NCBI RefSeq assembly: GCF_900106755.1
Contig: NZ_FNNN01000010.1
Location: 1 to 64,000 of the forward strand
Direction: 5' to 3'
Source of the DNA: Bacteroides faecis MAJ27
GTDB taxonomy: Bacteria > Bacteroidota > Bacteroidia > Bacteroidales > Bacteroidaceae
DNA length: 64,000 nt
Part shown: positions 17,718-27,308 of the stretch, in pieces
How positions within the stretch are numbered: the stretch's first letter is position 1
Layout of the letters: each line of letters begins with the position of its first letter
Program-made: the position numbers and the translations under genes
The notes under the pieces: generated by a model
What the model was told of the DNA's origin: nothing
The model's database searches: none
Seen by the model: only the letters and a program-made list of their open reading frames with translations

Positions 17718-20700
17718 ATGAGAGTAGTAGGGAAGAATTTCGTAATACCAAGTTCTGCAAGAACTCTGCAAATCAGCTATATTGGTATGCGGACGCAAGA
17801 GGTTACTATTAAAACGACTCTTTTGAAAGTGGTCTTGAAACCGGATGCGGAAGTTCTACAGGAAGTTGTTGTAACAGGTATGCAGAGAATGGACAAACGT
17901 CTGTTTACGGGAGCGGCCAGTAAACTTACTGCCGAGAGTGTGAAGCTTGATGGTTTAGCTGATATTAGTCGTGGTTTGGAAGGGCGTGCGGCCGGTGTCT
18001 CGGTTCAGAATGTATCCGGTACATTTGGTACAGCTCCTAAAATTCGTGTTCGTGGTGCTACTTCTATTTATGGTAGTTCCAAGCCTTTATGGGTGGTAGA
18101 CGGGGTAATTATGGAAGATGCTGTAGAGGTTAGTGCAGACCAGTTATCTTCCGGTGATGCTGAAACCTTGATCAGCTCTGCAATTGCAGGATTGAATGCT
18201 GACGATATCGAGAGTTTTCAAATACTGAAGGACGGTTCGGCTACTTCTATTTATGGTGCACGTGCTATGGCAGGTGTAATTGTTGTTACTACCAAAAAGG
18301 GTAGGGCAGGTGTTAGCAAGATTAGCTATACTGGCGAATTTACGACCCGATTAATTCCTAGTTATAATGATTTTAATATCATGAACTCGCAGGAACAGAT
18401 GGGCGCCTATAAAGAAATGATGGAAAAGGGATGGCTCAATTTTTCTGAGACATCGCGTAATGCCGAGAGCGGTGTATATGGAAAGATGTATCAATTGCTT
18501 AATACATATGATCCGCTTACCGGACGTTATATGCTGGACAATACGGATGCGGCTAAAAACGGTTATTTGCGCGCTGCTGAGATGAGAAATACAAATTGGT
18601 TCTCGCAACTTTTCTCTAACTCTCTTAGTCAGAACCATTCGGTTAGTATTAGTACCGGTACAGATAAATCTTCATTTTATGCTTCTTTGAGTGCAATGCA
18701 CGATCCGGGGTGGTATAAACAAAGTTCTGTAGATCGTTATACTGCTAATCTGAATACAACGTATAATATACTGAAAAATCTGAATATCAACTTAATTTCC
18801 AGTGCTTCTTATCGTAAACAGAAAGCTCCGGGGACATTGGGACAGGATATAGACGTTGTAAGCGGGCAGGTGAAACGTGATTTTGATATCAACCCGTATT
18901 CATATGCTCTTAATACTTCGCGCACATTGGACCCTAATGAATATTATACAAGTAATTATTCTCCTTTCAACATCTTGAATGAATTGGAGAATAACTATAT
19001 GGACTTGAATATCGCAGACGTGAAGTTCCAGGGAGAGTTGAAGTGGAAAGTGATTCCAAGTCTGGAGCTGAGTGTATTAGGAGCTGTGAAATATCAGGGA
19101 ACATCGCAAGAACATAATATTAAGGACGATTCTAATCAGGCAGGAGCTTATCGTGCAGGTCTGGATGATAAAACAATCATGGATCGGAATCCTTTCCTGT
19201 ATACTAATCCTGATAATCCGTATGCATTGCCTGTTTCTATTCTACCCGAAGGTGGTATTTATCAACACCGGGATTATAAGATGCTGGGATATGACTTCCG
19301 GGCTACCGCAAGTTGGAATCATGTATTTAAAGAGACTCATATCACGAACTTCTTTGCCGGTATGGAAACTAATTCTACCGATCGTTCCAGAAGTTATTTC
19401 CAAGGTTGGGGAATGCAGTATAGCATGGGTGAAATACCTTACTATGTTTATGAATTCTTTAAAAAAGGGATCGAAGACGGTAGTAATTACTATTCTCTGA
19501 ATCGTACGCGTAGCCGGAGTGCAGCTTTCTTTGCCAATGCAACTTATTCTTATAAGGGAAAATATACGCTGAATGCTACTGGACGTTATGAGGGTACCAA
19601 CCGTATGGGTAGAAGTCGTTCTTCCCGATGGTTGCCTACATGGAATGTATCCGGGGCTTGGAATGCACACGAAGAGGCTTTCTTGGAATCATTAAAGCCT
19701 GCGCTTTCTCACTTCACGTTGAAAGCTTCTTATTCGTTGACTGCCGACCGTGGTCCGGCAGATGTGACCAATTCACAGGCAATCATCACAAGTTATTCTC
19801 CCTATCGTCCGTTTACTGATATTCAAGAAGCAGGATTGTATCTGAAGGAGTTGGAAAATAGTGAGTTGACTTATGAGAAGAAGCATGAATTGAATATCGG
19901 CGCTGATATGGGATTCCTTGATAACCGAATAAATTTTGCTGTTGACTGGTATACGCGTAACAACTACGACCTGATCGGTATTGTCAATACTCAAGGCGTA
20001 GGCGGACAGATTCTGAAGTTTGCCAATATTGCTACGATGAAATCTCATGGTATTGAATTCACTGTTTCCAGCCGGAATATCCAGAATAAGGACTTCCGTT
20101 GGAATACTGACTTTATTTTCTCGTACACAAAGAATGAAGTGACTGATTTGCAGCAAAATTCTAACGTGATGGATCTTATTTCCGGTAATGGTTTTGCCAA
20201 ACAGGGATATCCGGTACGCGGTCTGTTCTCCATACCTTTCAAAGGACTGGACGAGAATGGTGTTCCTATGGTACTCAATGAGAAGGGAGTGGTAACAAGC
20301 ACGGACATCAACTTCCAGGAACGCCAAAATACAGATTACCTGGTATATGAGGGACCTACTGATCCTACTTTTACGGGCAGTTTGGGTAATATGTTTACTT
20401 ACAAGGGTTTCCGTCTGAATGTATTCGTAACTTATTCATTCGGCAATGTAATTCGCTTGAATCCGGTGTTCAGTGCAAGATATTCGGATTTGTCCTCTAT
20501 GACTCGTGAGTTTAAGAATCGTTGGACTTTACCTGGTGATGAGAATAAAACCAATATCCCGGCTATCCTGAATAAACGCGATTATGACAGCAATACCAAT
20601 TTGCGTTATGCTTATAATGCATATAATTATTCAACAGAGCGCATTGCTAAAGGTGATTTTATCCGTATGAAAGAGATTTCGCTTTCTTATGACTTCCCGA

Positions 20701-20879
20701 AATCGTGGATCTCGAACCTGAAACTCTCGGATTTGTCCCTTAAGCTACAGGCTACCAATCTGTTCTTGATTTATGCAGATAAAAAGCTGAATGGTCAGGA
20801 CCCTGAGTTCTTTAATGCCGGTGGTGTAGCTTCTCCGGTTCCCCGTCAGTTTACATTGACTTTGAGATTAGGACTTTAA
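17718..20879 (+). CDS. SusC-like TonB transporter, operon C, silent form lacking its N-terminal exon
   Basis: True SusC similarity starts at codon P of P-S-S-A-R-T (17748) and runs 1043 residues to the C-terminal LTLRLGL; the ten residues before it (from 17718) come from the invertible segment and include no signal peptide. The plug (QEVVVTGMQRMDKR, DGVIMED, ILKDGSATSIYG) and barrel are intact. The start, signal peptide and first 67 codons are at 16987-17214 in opposite orientation, so the gene is OFF but not decayed. It is closely related to the A and B receptors over the plug, including almost identical DNA around the plug centre, and differs more in the barrel loops, as expected for distinct ligands. 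Confidence 0.93.
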   Translation: MRVVGKNFVIPSSARTLQISYIGMRTQEVTIKTTLLKVVLKPDAEVLQEVVVTGMQRMDKRLFTGAASKLTAESVKLDGLADISRGLEGRAAGVSVQNVSGTFGTAPKIRVRGATSIYGSSKPLWVVDGVIMEDAVEVSADQLSSGDAETLISSAIAGLNADDIESFQILKDGSATSIYGARAMAGVIVVTTKKGRAGVSKISYTGEFTTRLIPSYNDFNIMNSQEQMGAYKEMMEKGWLNFSETSRNAESGVYGKMYQLLNTYDPLTGRYMLDNTDAAKNGYLRAAEMRNTNWFSQLFSNSLSQNHSVSISTGTDKSSFYASLSAMHDPGWYKQSSVDRYTANLNTTYNILKNLNINLISSASYRKQKAPGTLGQDIDVVSGQVKRDFDINPYSYALNTSRTLDPNEYYTSNYSPFNILNELENNYMDLNIADVKFQGELKWKVIPSLELSVLGAVKYQGTSQEHNIKDDSNQAGAYRAGLDDKTIMDRNPFLYTNPDNPYALPVSILPEGGIYQHRDYKMLGYDFRATASWNHVFKETHITNFFAGMETNSTDRSRSYFQGWGMQYSMGEIPYYVYEFFKKGIEDGSNYYSLNRTRSRSAAFFANATYSYKGKYTLNATGRYEGTNRMGRSRSSRWLPTWNVSGAWNAHEEAFLESLKPALSHFTLKASYSLTADRGPADVTNSQAIITSYSPYRPFTDIQEAGLYLKELENSELTYEKKHELNIGADMGFLDNRINFAVDWYTRNNYDLIGIVNTQGVGGQILKFANIATMKSHGIEFTVSSRNIQNKDFRWNTDFIFSYTKNEVTDLQQNSNVMDLISGNGFAKQGYPVRGLFSIPFKGLDENGVPMVLNEKGVVTSTDINFQERQNTDYLVYEGPTDPTFTGSLGNMFTYKGFRLNVFVTYSFGNVIRLNPVFSARYSDLSSMTREFKNRWTLPGDENKTNIPAILNKRDYDSNTNLRYAYNAYNYSTERIAKGDFIRMKEISLSYDFPKSWISNLKLSDLSLKLQATNLFLIYADKKLNGQDPEFFNAGGVASPVPRQFTLTLRLGL
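17746..17765 (+). repeat. Inverted repeat, proximal crossover site of the C switch
   Basis: TACCAAGTTCTGCAAGAACT, perfect inverted copy of 16996-17015. The centre GCA (17757-17759) is codon 71 (Ala) of the assembled C SusC, where A and B have TCT (Ser). Confidence 0.9.
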
Positions 20880-20892
20880 CTAAAAAACAAGA

Positions 20893-22497
20893 ATGAAAAT
20901 GAAGAAATATATTATATTGGCAAGTATAGCCACAGCATTCATATTCGGTCTGTCATCTTGTTCGGACTTTCTGGATGAACTACCTGATAACCGTACGGAG
21001 CTGACACCGGACAATGTAAGTAAGATATTGTTGGCAGCATATCCGACTACAGCGATTTGTGAGATGGCCGAAATGGCATCTGATAATACGGATGCTTATC
21101 CGAATAACTTTTCTGCATTCAACCGCTTGCAGGAAGATCTTTATAAGTGGGAAGATTCTTCCGAACGGGAAGATGACTCTCCAAGTGCATTGTGGGAGTC
21201 GTGTTACATTGCGATAGCGGCGTGTAATCAAGCTTTGAAAGTAGTGGAAGATGCAGGGAGTCCGGCTTCTTTGGACCCTGTGAAAGGAGAGGCACTGGTA
21301 TGCCGGGCTTATGCTCATTTCCAGTTGGCGAATATCTTCTGTAAAGCATATAGTAGTGCTACAGCAAAAACAGATTTGGGTATCCCTTACATGAAAGACG
21401 TTGAAACTACGGTGCTTCCGAGCTATGACCGTGGCACTTTGGAAGATGTCTATAAAAATATTGAAGCGGATTTATTGGCTGGCATGGATTTGATCAGGGA
21501 TGATGTATATTCAGTGCCTAAATATCACTTTACCAGAAAAGCTGCTTATGCATTTGCTGCCCGTTTTTATCTGTATTATGTTCAGCCGGATCTTTCAAAT
21601 TATGATGAGGTGATTAGATTTGCTGATAGAGTGCTTGGAAATAACGCTTCAGCCGTGGTACGTGACTGGGAATCGTTGGGAGCACTTGATTTGAATGGAG
21701 ATGTGGCGCCTAATGCTTATGTGGATGCTAGTAACAGTGCTAATCTGTTGCTTGTAAGCGCACACTCTTATTGGGGATATGTGCATGCTCCTTATGGATT
21801 GGGCGAACGTTATGCGCATGGCCCGTTGGCTGCTATGGAAACTTGCCGCTCCAGCGGTCTTTGGGGAGATTATTCTTCAAATAAGGCTGCAAGTGTTTAT
21901 TATCTGTATCCGTGGAGTAACTCCAGTGCATTGCCTACTAAAGTAATATTGCAGAAGGTTGCTCAGTATAAGGAAATGGTGGACCCTGTTGCGGGAACGA
22001 TTAACGGGCATATTATTAATGCTGCTTTTACTACGGACGAGACGCTGCTTTGCCGTGCGGAAGCGTACATAATGAAAGGTTCCGGATTTTATCAGCAGGC
22101 TATTGCTGACCTGAATGTTTGGCAATCAGCTTTTACTCGTAGCACTACTCCCCTTACTGTAGAGGCTATTGATACTTATTATGGGAATATGCCATACTAT
22201 ACCCTTCCAGCGCCGACTGTGAAAAAAGAACTGCACCCTGCTTTCACTATTGCAGACAGAACACAGGAAAATCTCATTCACTGTTTGCTCCATGCACGAC
22301 GCGTAATGACTTTGCACGAAGGCTTACGGTGGCTGGATATCAAGCGTTTTGGTATTGTTATATACCGTCGCTATATTACTAGCTCAGGTATGTTTGGGGC
22401 ATCAGATGTGTTGGCGACTGATGATCCGCGGCGTGCCATACAAATTCCGAGTGATGTAATTTCTGCGGGAATGAAACCTAATCCAAGAAACAAATAA
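20893..22497 (+). CDS. SusD/RagB-like nutrient-binding lipoprotein, operon C
   Basis: A 534-residue lipoprotein with a signal ending in LSSC, then SDFLDELPDNR. The CRAYAHF helix and the C-terminal RRVMT-x(4)-GLRWLDIKRFG element mark the RagB/SusD family. It starts 13 bp after the SusC stop and is the presumed surface lid of the C transporter. A second ATG two codons in is an alternative start. With the C switch OFF it should not be expressed from the segment promoter. Confidence 0.95.
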   Translation: MKMKKYIILASIATAFIFGLSSCSDFLDELPDNRTELTPDNVSKILLAAYPTTAICEMAEMASDNTDAYPNNFSAFNRLQEDLYKWEDSSEREDDSPSALWESCYIAIAACNQALKVVEDAGSPASLDPVKGEALVCRAYAHFQLANIFCKAYSSATAKTDLGIPYMKDVETTVLPSYDRGTLEDVYKNIEADLLAGMDLIRDDVYSVPKYHFTRKAAYAFAARFYLYYVQPDLSNYDEVIRFADRVLGNNASAVVRDWESLGALDLNGDVAPNAYVDASNSANLLLVSAHSYWGYVHAPYGLGERYAHGPLAAMETCRSSGLWGDYSSNKAASVYYLYPWSNSSALPTKVILQKVAQYKEMVDPVAGTINGHIINAAFTTDETLLCRAEAYIMKGSGFYQQAIADLNVWQSAFTRSTTPLTVEAIDTYYGNMPYYTLPAPTVKKELHPAFTIADRTQENLIHCLLHARRVMTLHEGLRWLDIKRFGIVIYRRYITSSGMFGASDVLATDDPRRAIQIPSDVISAGMKPNPRNK

Positions 22498-22511
22498 AAA
22501 CGAAAGAAGTT

Positions 22512-23390
22512 ATGAAGAAGTATTTTATTTATGCATGCTTGCTGCTTGTTGCCGGATGCTTCGTTTCGTGCAACAATGATGAAGATATTGATACGAAAAA
22601 CAGTATTTTCGGCTCTACGGAAGAAGGCGTTACCGGATTTGACGAATGGCTTCTCAGCAATTATATATATCCTTATAATGTCCAGGTGAAGTATCGTCTG
22701 GATGATACGGAAACAGAAGTGACGTACGACCTTGTTCCTGCCGATTATGACAGATCGGTAGCGTTGATGAAGATTGTGAAACATGTGTGGATGGAGGCCT
22801 ATGACGAAATATGGGGGATTGATATGACCAGAACCTATGTTCCGAAGCTTATCCAGCTAATTGGTAACGTTGCATATACGGAGTCCGGAATGATTTTGGG
22901 ACAAGCCGAAGGCGGATTGAAAGTAACTCTTTTCCGAGTGAATGAAATCAATGTGGGTAGTATCAGTGCTGCCCAGTTGAATGAGTTTTATTTTAAGACG
23001 ATGCACCACGAGTTTACGCATATCCTGAATCAGAAAAAGGCGTATGATCCCGCTTATGACCGAATCAGTGAGTCGGATTATGTAGGGTCCAGCTGGTATC
23101 AGGTGAGGCTGAATGACGCTTTGGCAAAAGGTTGTATTTCCCCTTATGCGATGGATCGCGCTACGGAAGACTTTGCAGAAATGATGTCGATTTATGTGAC
23201 AAATACGGCTGCCGCCTGGGAGAGCCGGTTGGCTACCGCAGGAGCGACAGGACGCCCTATTCTGGAAAAGAAGTTTGAAATCGTATATAACTATATGCTG
23301 GATTCTTGGGGAGTTGATCTGGATAAACTTCGTGAGATAGTTCAACGACGTCAGAATGAGATATCGAAATTAGATTTGAGTACACTTTAA
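22512..23390 (+). CDS. Putative zinc metallopeptidase lipoprotein, operon C
   Basis: A 292-residue lipoprotein; the signal ends in FVSC. HEFTH gives the HExxH zinc motif and TEDFAEM about 60 residues later the presumed third ligand. The gene lies 14 bp after susD. Conservation of the motif in three paralogues that otherwise differ suggests that catalysis matters to the system. Substrate unknown. Confidence 0.85.
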   Translation: MKKYFIYACLLLVAGCFVSCNNDEDIDTKNSIFGSTEEGVTGFDEWLLSNYIYPYNVQVKYRLDDTETEVTYDLVPADYDRSVALMKIVKHVWMEAYDEIWGIDMTRTYVPKLIQLIGNVAYTESGMILGQAEGGLKVTLFRVNEINVGSISAAQLNEFYFKTMHHEFTHILNQKKAYDPAYDRISESDYVGSSWYQVRLNDALAKGCISPYAMDRATEDFAEMMSIYVTNTAAAWESRLATAGATGRPILEKKFEIVYNYMLDSWGVDLDKLREIVQRRQNEISKLDLSTL

Positions 23391-23403
23391 ATAATGAAGG
23401 TAT

Positions 23404-24675
23404 ATGAAGAATATAAAAATATATAGCCTACTGGCATGTTTATGCCTGCTGACGCAATCTTGTTTGTTTAGCGAAGATGATGTGTTTGATGACTCTTCGG
23501 CACAGCGGGCAATGGCTTCTGTAGATGAATGCCATGCAGCACTGCAAAGTGCATCCAATGGCTGGCTGATGGAGTATTATCCCGGTGACGGACCGGAGTT
23601 CGGGGGATATAATCTGATTGCGAAGTTTGGTGATGATTATGTGGAATTAGCTTCGGAGATGACTACCGATAATTATGCGGCAGGTGAAGTATGTACTACT
23701 TTGTATAAAGTGGTATCTTTCCAGGGAACGGAGTTGAGTTTTGACTCCCACAACGAACTGATTCACATGTTTTGTGAGCCTAATGGTTATAATGATCCGG
23801 GATATGCGGGTGATTATGAGTTTATTTTCAGAAGTGTGTCAAAAGAAAAAATCGTATTGACGGGAAAGAAGCGGGGTAATACGCTGGTGATGACTCCTTT
23901 GTCGGCAGATACTGACTGGAAAGATTTTCTGAATGGCATTAACCGGATTAAGGATGACGCTCCTTACGCTACTTATAAGCTGAAGATTGGCGGGACAGAG
24001 GTGGTTAACATGTTCCGTTCGGAGCATGCACTGACTGTGACTAGCGTTGATGATAGAGGGCAGGCAACCACGGTGCGCTATCCGTATATTTACACAGAAG
24101 AAGGTATCAAGATGTTTGAACCGATGGAAATAAATGGGACGGTCATGACGCAATTTGTCTGGGATAGTGCGAAGCGTACTTTTGTATGTACGGATGAGGG
24201 AGTGAGTGCTTCTGTCGAGTTTTATTGTCCTGCAAACTATCCGAACTATGTGGGCACCTATCGGATGAGATATGGCAGTTCACAATCTACTGTTACTATT
24301 TCTCAAAAGATCGAGGGAGTAAGTTATACGCTTCGCGGACTTCCACAGTTCGATATTGAGGTAAGCTTTAATTTTGATACGGAGTGTATTGACCTGCTTT
24401 ACCAATATCTGGGGAAATATGGTAGTTATCAAGTTTATCTCTGTCCTTGGGATGCCGCTGCAGGATATCTGACTTGGTCGGAGGGAACAGGACTATCCGG
24501 ATATATCACTTCACAAGGGACTGATCCGATGACTATCGAATTTGAAGATAATGGAGTATATGGGTCGGCCAGTTCGCTTTTATATTATGCCTTTACTGGT
24601 TCCCCAAGTAGCGATACCGCTGCTGGAAGTTTATTGCAGATACCTTATCCGACTCTGCAGAAAATAAGTAATTAA
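23404..24675 (+). CDS. DUF4302-type lipoprotein, operon C
   Basis: A 423-residue lipoprotein with signal ending in TQSC. NGWLMEYYPGDG and GGYNLIAKF near the N-terminus, and YLTWSEGTGLSGY near the C-terminus, align with the operon A paralogue (YYTWMEGTGMNG), so A and C are closer to each other here than to B. It follows the peptidase by 13 bp. Function unknown; likely a surface accessory. Confidence 0.8.
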   Translation: MKNIKIYSLLACLCLLTQSCLFSEDDVFDDSSAQRAMASVDECHAALQSASNGWLMEYYPGDGPEFGGYNLIAKFGDDYVELASEMTTDNYAAGEVCTTLYKVVSFQGTELSFDSHNELIHMFCEPNGYNDPGYAGDYEFIFRSVSKEKIVLTGKKRGNTLVMTPLSADTDWKDFLNGINRIKDDAPYATYKLKIGGTEVVNMFRSEHALTVTSVDDRGQATTVRYPYIYTEEGIKMFEPMEINGTVMTQFVWDSAKRTFVCTDEGVSASVEFYCPANYPNYVGTYRMRYGSSQSTVTISQKIEGVSYTLRGLPQFDIEVSFNFDTECIDLLYQYLGKYGSYQVYLCPWDAAAGYLTWSEGTGLSGYITSQGTDPMTIEFEDNGVYGSASSLLYYAFTGSPSSDTAAGSLLQIPYPTLQKISN

Positions 24676-24694
24676 TAGCTTAAAAAATACGATT

Positions 24695-26089
24695 ATGAAG
24701 AAGTTTATAAATATATTTATGCTATTGTTATGTGTATGCATCGTCTCTTGCGACGATTCTAATGACAATGATGCAGGACTTGAAATAGTGAAACGGGATG
24801 CAACTGCTACAGCTACCGGAGGAGATTTAACTGTAACTCTGTCTGCAGAAGGAGATAAAGCGGTTTCAGATCAGGCCTGGTGTACTGTCAGCCTCTCCGG
24901 AAAGGTAGTAAAAGCAACTCTTGAAGCTAATACGACTTTAGAGGGACGTACCGCACTGATAACAGTGATAAAGGGTGCGAACAGTCTCTCATTTCCTATT
25001 ACACAGCCGGGAAACCTGATACCGGCTGCCGAGGATAATAATATAGCATTCGATGCTCATGGAGGAACTCAGCGAATCCATGTAAGTAATTCTTTGCCTT
25101 TTACTGCTACGCCTGCGAATTCCTGGCTTTCCGCTCAGGTAGACGGGAATACTTTGGTGCTTACGGCTCAGACAAACTATACTAACAATAATCTTACAAC
25201 GAAGGTTAAACTGGTCAGTGGCAGTCTGGAATCAGAAATAACGGTGACGCAATCGGGGATTCAGCTTATTCCTGAAAAGACTACTCAGGTTATGTATTAC
25301 ACCGGTGATGAGGTCAATATTAAAGTAAACAGTACACTGCCTTTCACGGCTGAGTCTGATGAAGATTGGCTGACGGTGGCATACGATGAAAGTTCTCTCA
25401 CTCTAACAGCTACGGATAACAGCGGACAGCCCAATCGAACTGCAACTGTTACTCTTACTTCTGAAACCTTGACTGCCACTATAGCCGTCACGCAAAGACT
25501 CCCTGTTTACACTGATTATTTGGGAAGCTGGACACTAGCAGGAATGAACAATGGTGCTCAATTTACTTATGATCTTACCATTGAACAGGCTACAGCCAAT
25601 TCAACTTATAATCTGGCGGGTTGGGGAAAATCTGTTTTGGGTGCTAGTGCTGAATATGCGATACGAGCTAACTTTGATGTGACTAGCGGATTGATTTATA
25701 TTACTGCCCAAGAGGATATAGCTGTATATATTGATACTGACGACATACCATATAATGTGATGTTCTACGGACAAATAGAAATAGGTGGTAGTGTTTATTA
25801 CGTTGGTGGTAGCGGATACATTTGTTATATAGGTATGCTTCAGCGCGACGGTAGTGTACAGTGGATGAATGGCCTGGTGACGCTTCAAGGGGGAGCTCAA
25901 TATGAAGTGGTCGGAGGTAAATACTACATTGAGTCTCAGGAAGATGGTAGTATGCTCAGCTTTAATGCAGATACGCCATTCATGAGAGAGCCTGTTATGA
26001 CGAAGGTGGGTACTTCTGCCAGAACCAGGAGTTTTATGCAAGTTGGGAAAGGAATGACGATTGAAACAAGTAAATTGCATGCCCGATAA
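24695..26089 (+). CDS. BACON-repeat lipoprotein, last gene of operon C
   Basis: A 464-residue lipoprotein with signal ending in IVSC. It carries three BACON-like repeats, roughly residues 30-108, 110-189 and 190-272, each ending in a V-T-Q or I-T-Q strand and with a central W (AWCTV, SWLSA, DWLTV). A beta-rich C-terminal domain begins at YLGSWTLAG, corresponding to LIGAW in the operon A protein. The tail (about 40 residues, R/T/S-rich) is not seen in the A paralogue. It probably projects from the cell surface near the C transporter. Confidence 0.85.
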   Translation: MKKFINIFMLLLCVCIVSCDDSNDNDAGLEIVKRDATATATGGDLTVTLSAEGDKAVSDQAWCTVSLSGKVVKATLEANTTLEGRTALITVIKGANSLSFPITQPGNLIPAAEDNNIAFDAHGGTQRIHVSNSLPFTATPANSWLSAQVDGNTLVLTAQTNYTNNNLTTKVKLVSGSLESEITVTQSGIQLIPEKTTQVMYYTGDEVNIKVNSTLPFTAESDEDWLTVAYDESSLTLTATDNSGQPNRTATVTLTSETLTATIAVTQRLPVYTDYLGSWTLAGMNNGAQFTYDLTIEQATANSTYNLAGWGKSVLGASAEYAIRANFDVTSGLIYITAQEDIAVYIDTDDIPYNVMFYGQIEIGGSVYYVGGSGYICYIGMLQRDGSVQWMNGLVTLQGGAQYEVVGGKYYIESQEDGSMLSFNADTPFMREPVMTKVGTSARTRSFMQVGKGMTIETSKLHAR

Positions 26090-26172
26090 TCACAAAAGAA
26101 TGTAGCTCATCGTTTTACAGGACAAAAGCTGGTGGTTGACTGGCGGCTGTAAGTGGATGAAGTTGAAATAAG

Positions 26173-26211
26173 GATGGTATAAGTCTATACGGTAAGTTGA
26201 TTTATACCATC
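26173..26211 (+). terminator. Probable terminator of operon C
   Basis: GATGGTATAA (26173-26182) pairs perfectly with TTATACCATC (26202-26211) and is followed by TTGATTTGTT. It lies between the convergent operon C and queG. The T tract is weak, so it may work in either direction. Confidence 0.5.
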
Positions 26212-26312
26212 TTGATTTGTTCTAAATGCTTGATTTTAATGTTATATGGCTATTTCGATAATAGTTATTCAAATTTAATAGTTTGGAGAGCATTTCTTTG
26301 GAAGTGCAATAG

Positions 26313-27278
26313 CTAATATGAAAAAGATGAATGAATCGCCTGAATATTACGTATCAGTCCATTATACTTGGCTCTTTTCACCGCACTACCCTTGAAAACG
26401 TTTTTATATTGCTCTTCGCTCAGCGAATGCCAATCGTCCTTTCTCATACTCAACAAAGAAGGGGATGGTTGAAATTCCACCGTCCTGCAAGGACGGGCGA
26501 AACGATTCCAAGGACAAGCTTTCAGGCACTCGTCGCAGCCATATATCTTATTCCCCATTTTTTTGCCCGTTTCGGGCTTTAAATCCCCGCGGTATTCGAT
26601 GGTAAGATACGAAAGACATCTTTCGGAATTGAGTCTGAAAGGTCCTTCTAATGCTTTTGTCGGGCAAGCATCCAGACAACGTGTACACGAGCCGCATTGG
26701 TTGCGCTGTGGAGAGTCATAGCTGTCAGCTTCCAGATCAATGATAATTTCTCCCAAAAAGAAGAAGGAACCGGAGCGGGGGATGATGAGCTGGGTATTCT
26801 TTCCTATCCAGCCTAAGCCGGAGCGCCATGCCCAATAACGTTCCAGTATAGGAGCTGTATCGCAGAATATACGACCTTGAACCGGTGGTGTGGTAATCTC
26901 AGCTTCGGAGGATGAAACTTCTTTCTGTATAAACTCGAAAAGTTCCTTCAGTTTAACCTTCATGACATCGTGATAATCTTTTCCATATGCGTACCATGCT
27001 ATCTGATACTCGCCTTCGGGAATCTTCGTTGCCGGATAATAATTAAGCGCAACGCTGATAACCGTACGTGCCCCTTCCACCAACAAGCGCGGATCGAGCC
27101 GTTTATCCTCATAATTCTGCATATACGCCATCTCTGCCTGGCAGCCGTCCGCCAGCCATTGGCGGAAGGCGGTAGCCACAGTTTCATCCACAGCTTCGGC
27201 AGGCGCCAGTCCACAGGCGGAAAAGCCGAGACGTAGTGCTTCGGCTTTAATTCGGTCTGAGGAGAGGAGCTTTTTCAT
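26313..27278 (-). CDS. queG: Epoxyqueuosine reductase QueG
   Basis: A 321-residue cytosolic enzyme that reduces epoxyqueuosine to queuosine in the wobble position of certain tRNAs, using cobalamin and two 4Fe-4S clusters. The DUF1730 region contains FCDTAPILERYWAWRSGLG, which holds the conserved catalytic-site aspartate, and WIGKN. Two ferredoxin-like cysteine motifs follow: CGSCTRCLDACP and CDECLKACPW. Length fits bacterial QueG. The polysaccharide deacetylase gene lies 30 bp upstream on the same strand. Confidence 0.95.
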   Translation of the reverse strand: MKKLLSSDRIKAEALRLGFSACGLAPAEAVDETVATAFRQWLADGCQAEMAYMQNYEDKRLDPRLLVEGARTVISVALNYYPATKIPEGEYQIAWYAYGKDYHDVMKVKLKELFEFIQKEVSSSEAEITTPPVQGRIFCDTAPILERYWAWRSGLGWIGKNTQLIIPRSGSFFFLGEIIIDLEADSYDSPQRNQCGSCTRCLDACPTKALEGPFRLNSERCLSYLTIEYRGDLKPETGKKMGNKIYGCDECLKACPWNRFARPCRTVEFQPSPSLLSMRKDDWHSLSEEQYKNVFKGSAVKRAKYNGLIRNIQAIHSSFSY

Positions 27279-27308
27279 AATGGATATGAACGAAAACCTT
27301 ATCGGTAA

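Larger units (their letters stand above)
16996..17765. other. Invertible DNA segment controlling operon C (OFF as written)
   Basis: A 730-bp segment (17016-17745) lies between perfect 20-bp inverted repeats. It carries a promoter and SusC codons 1-67 on the minus strand, pointing away from operon C. The remaining 400 bp toward C hold no gene. Inversion would place promoter, start and signal peptide in frame with the C susC. Unlike the A/B segment, only one side has a receiving gene, so this is an ON/OFF rather than an either/or switch. Confidence 0.88.
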
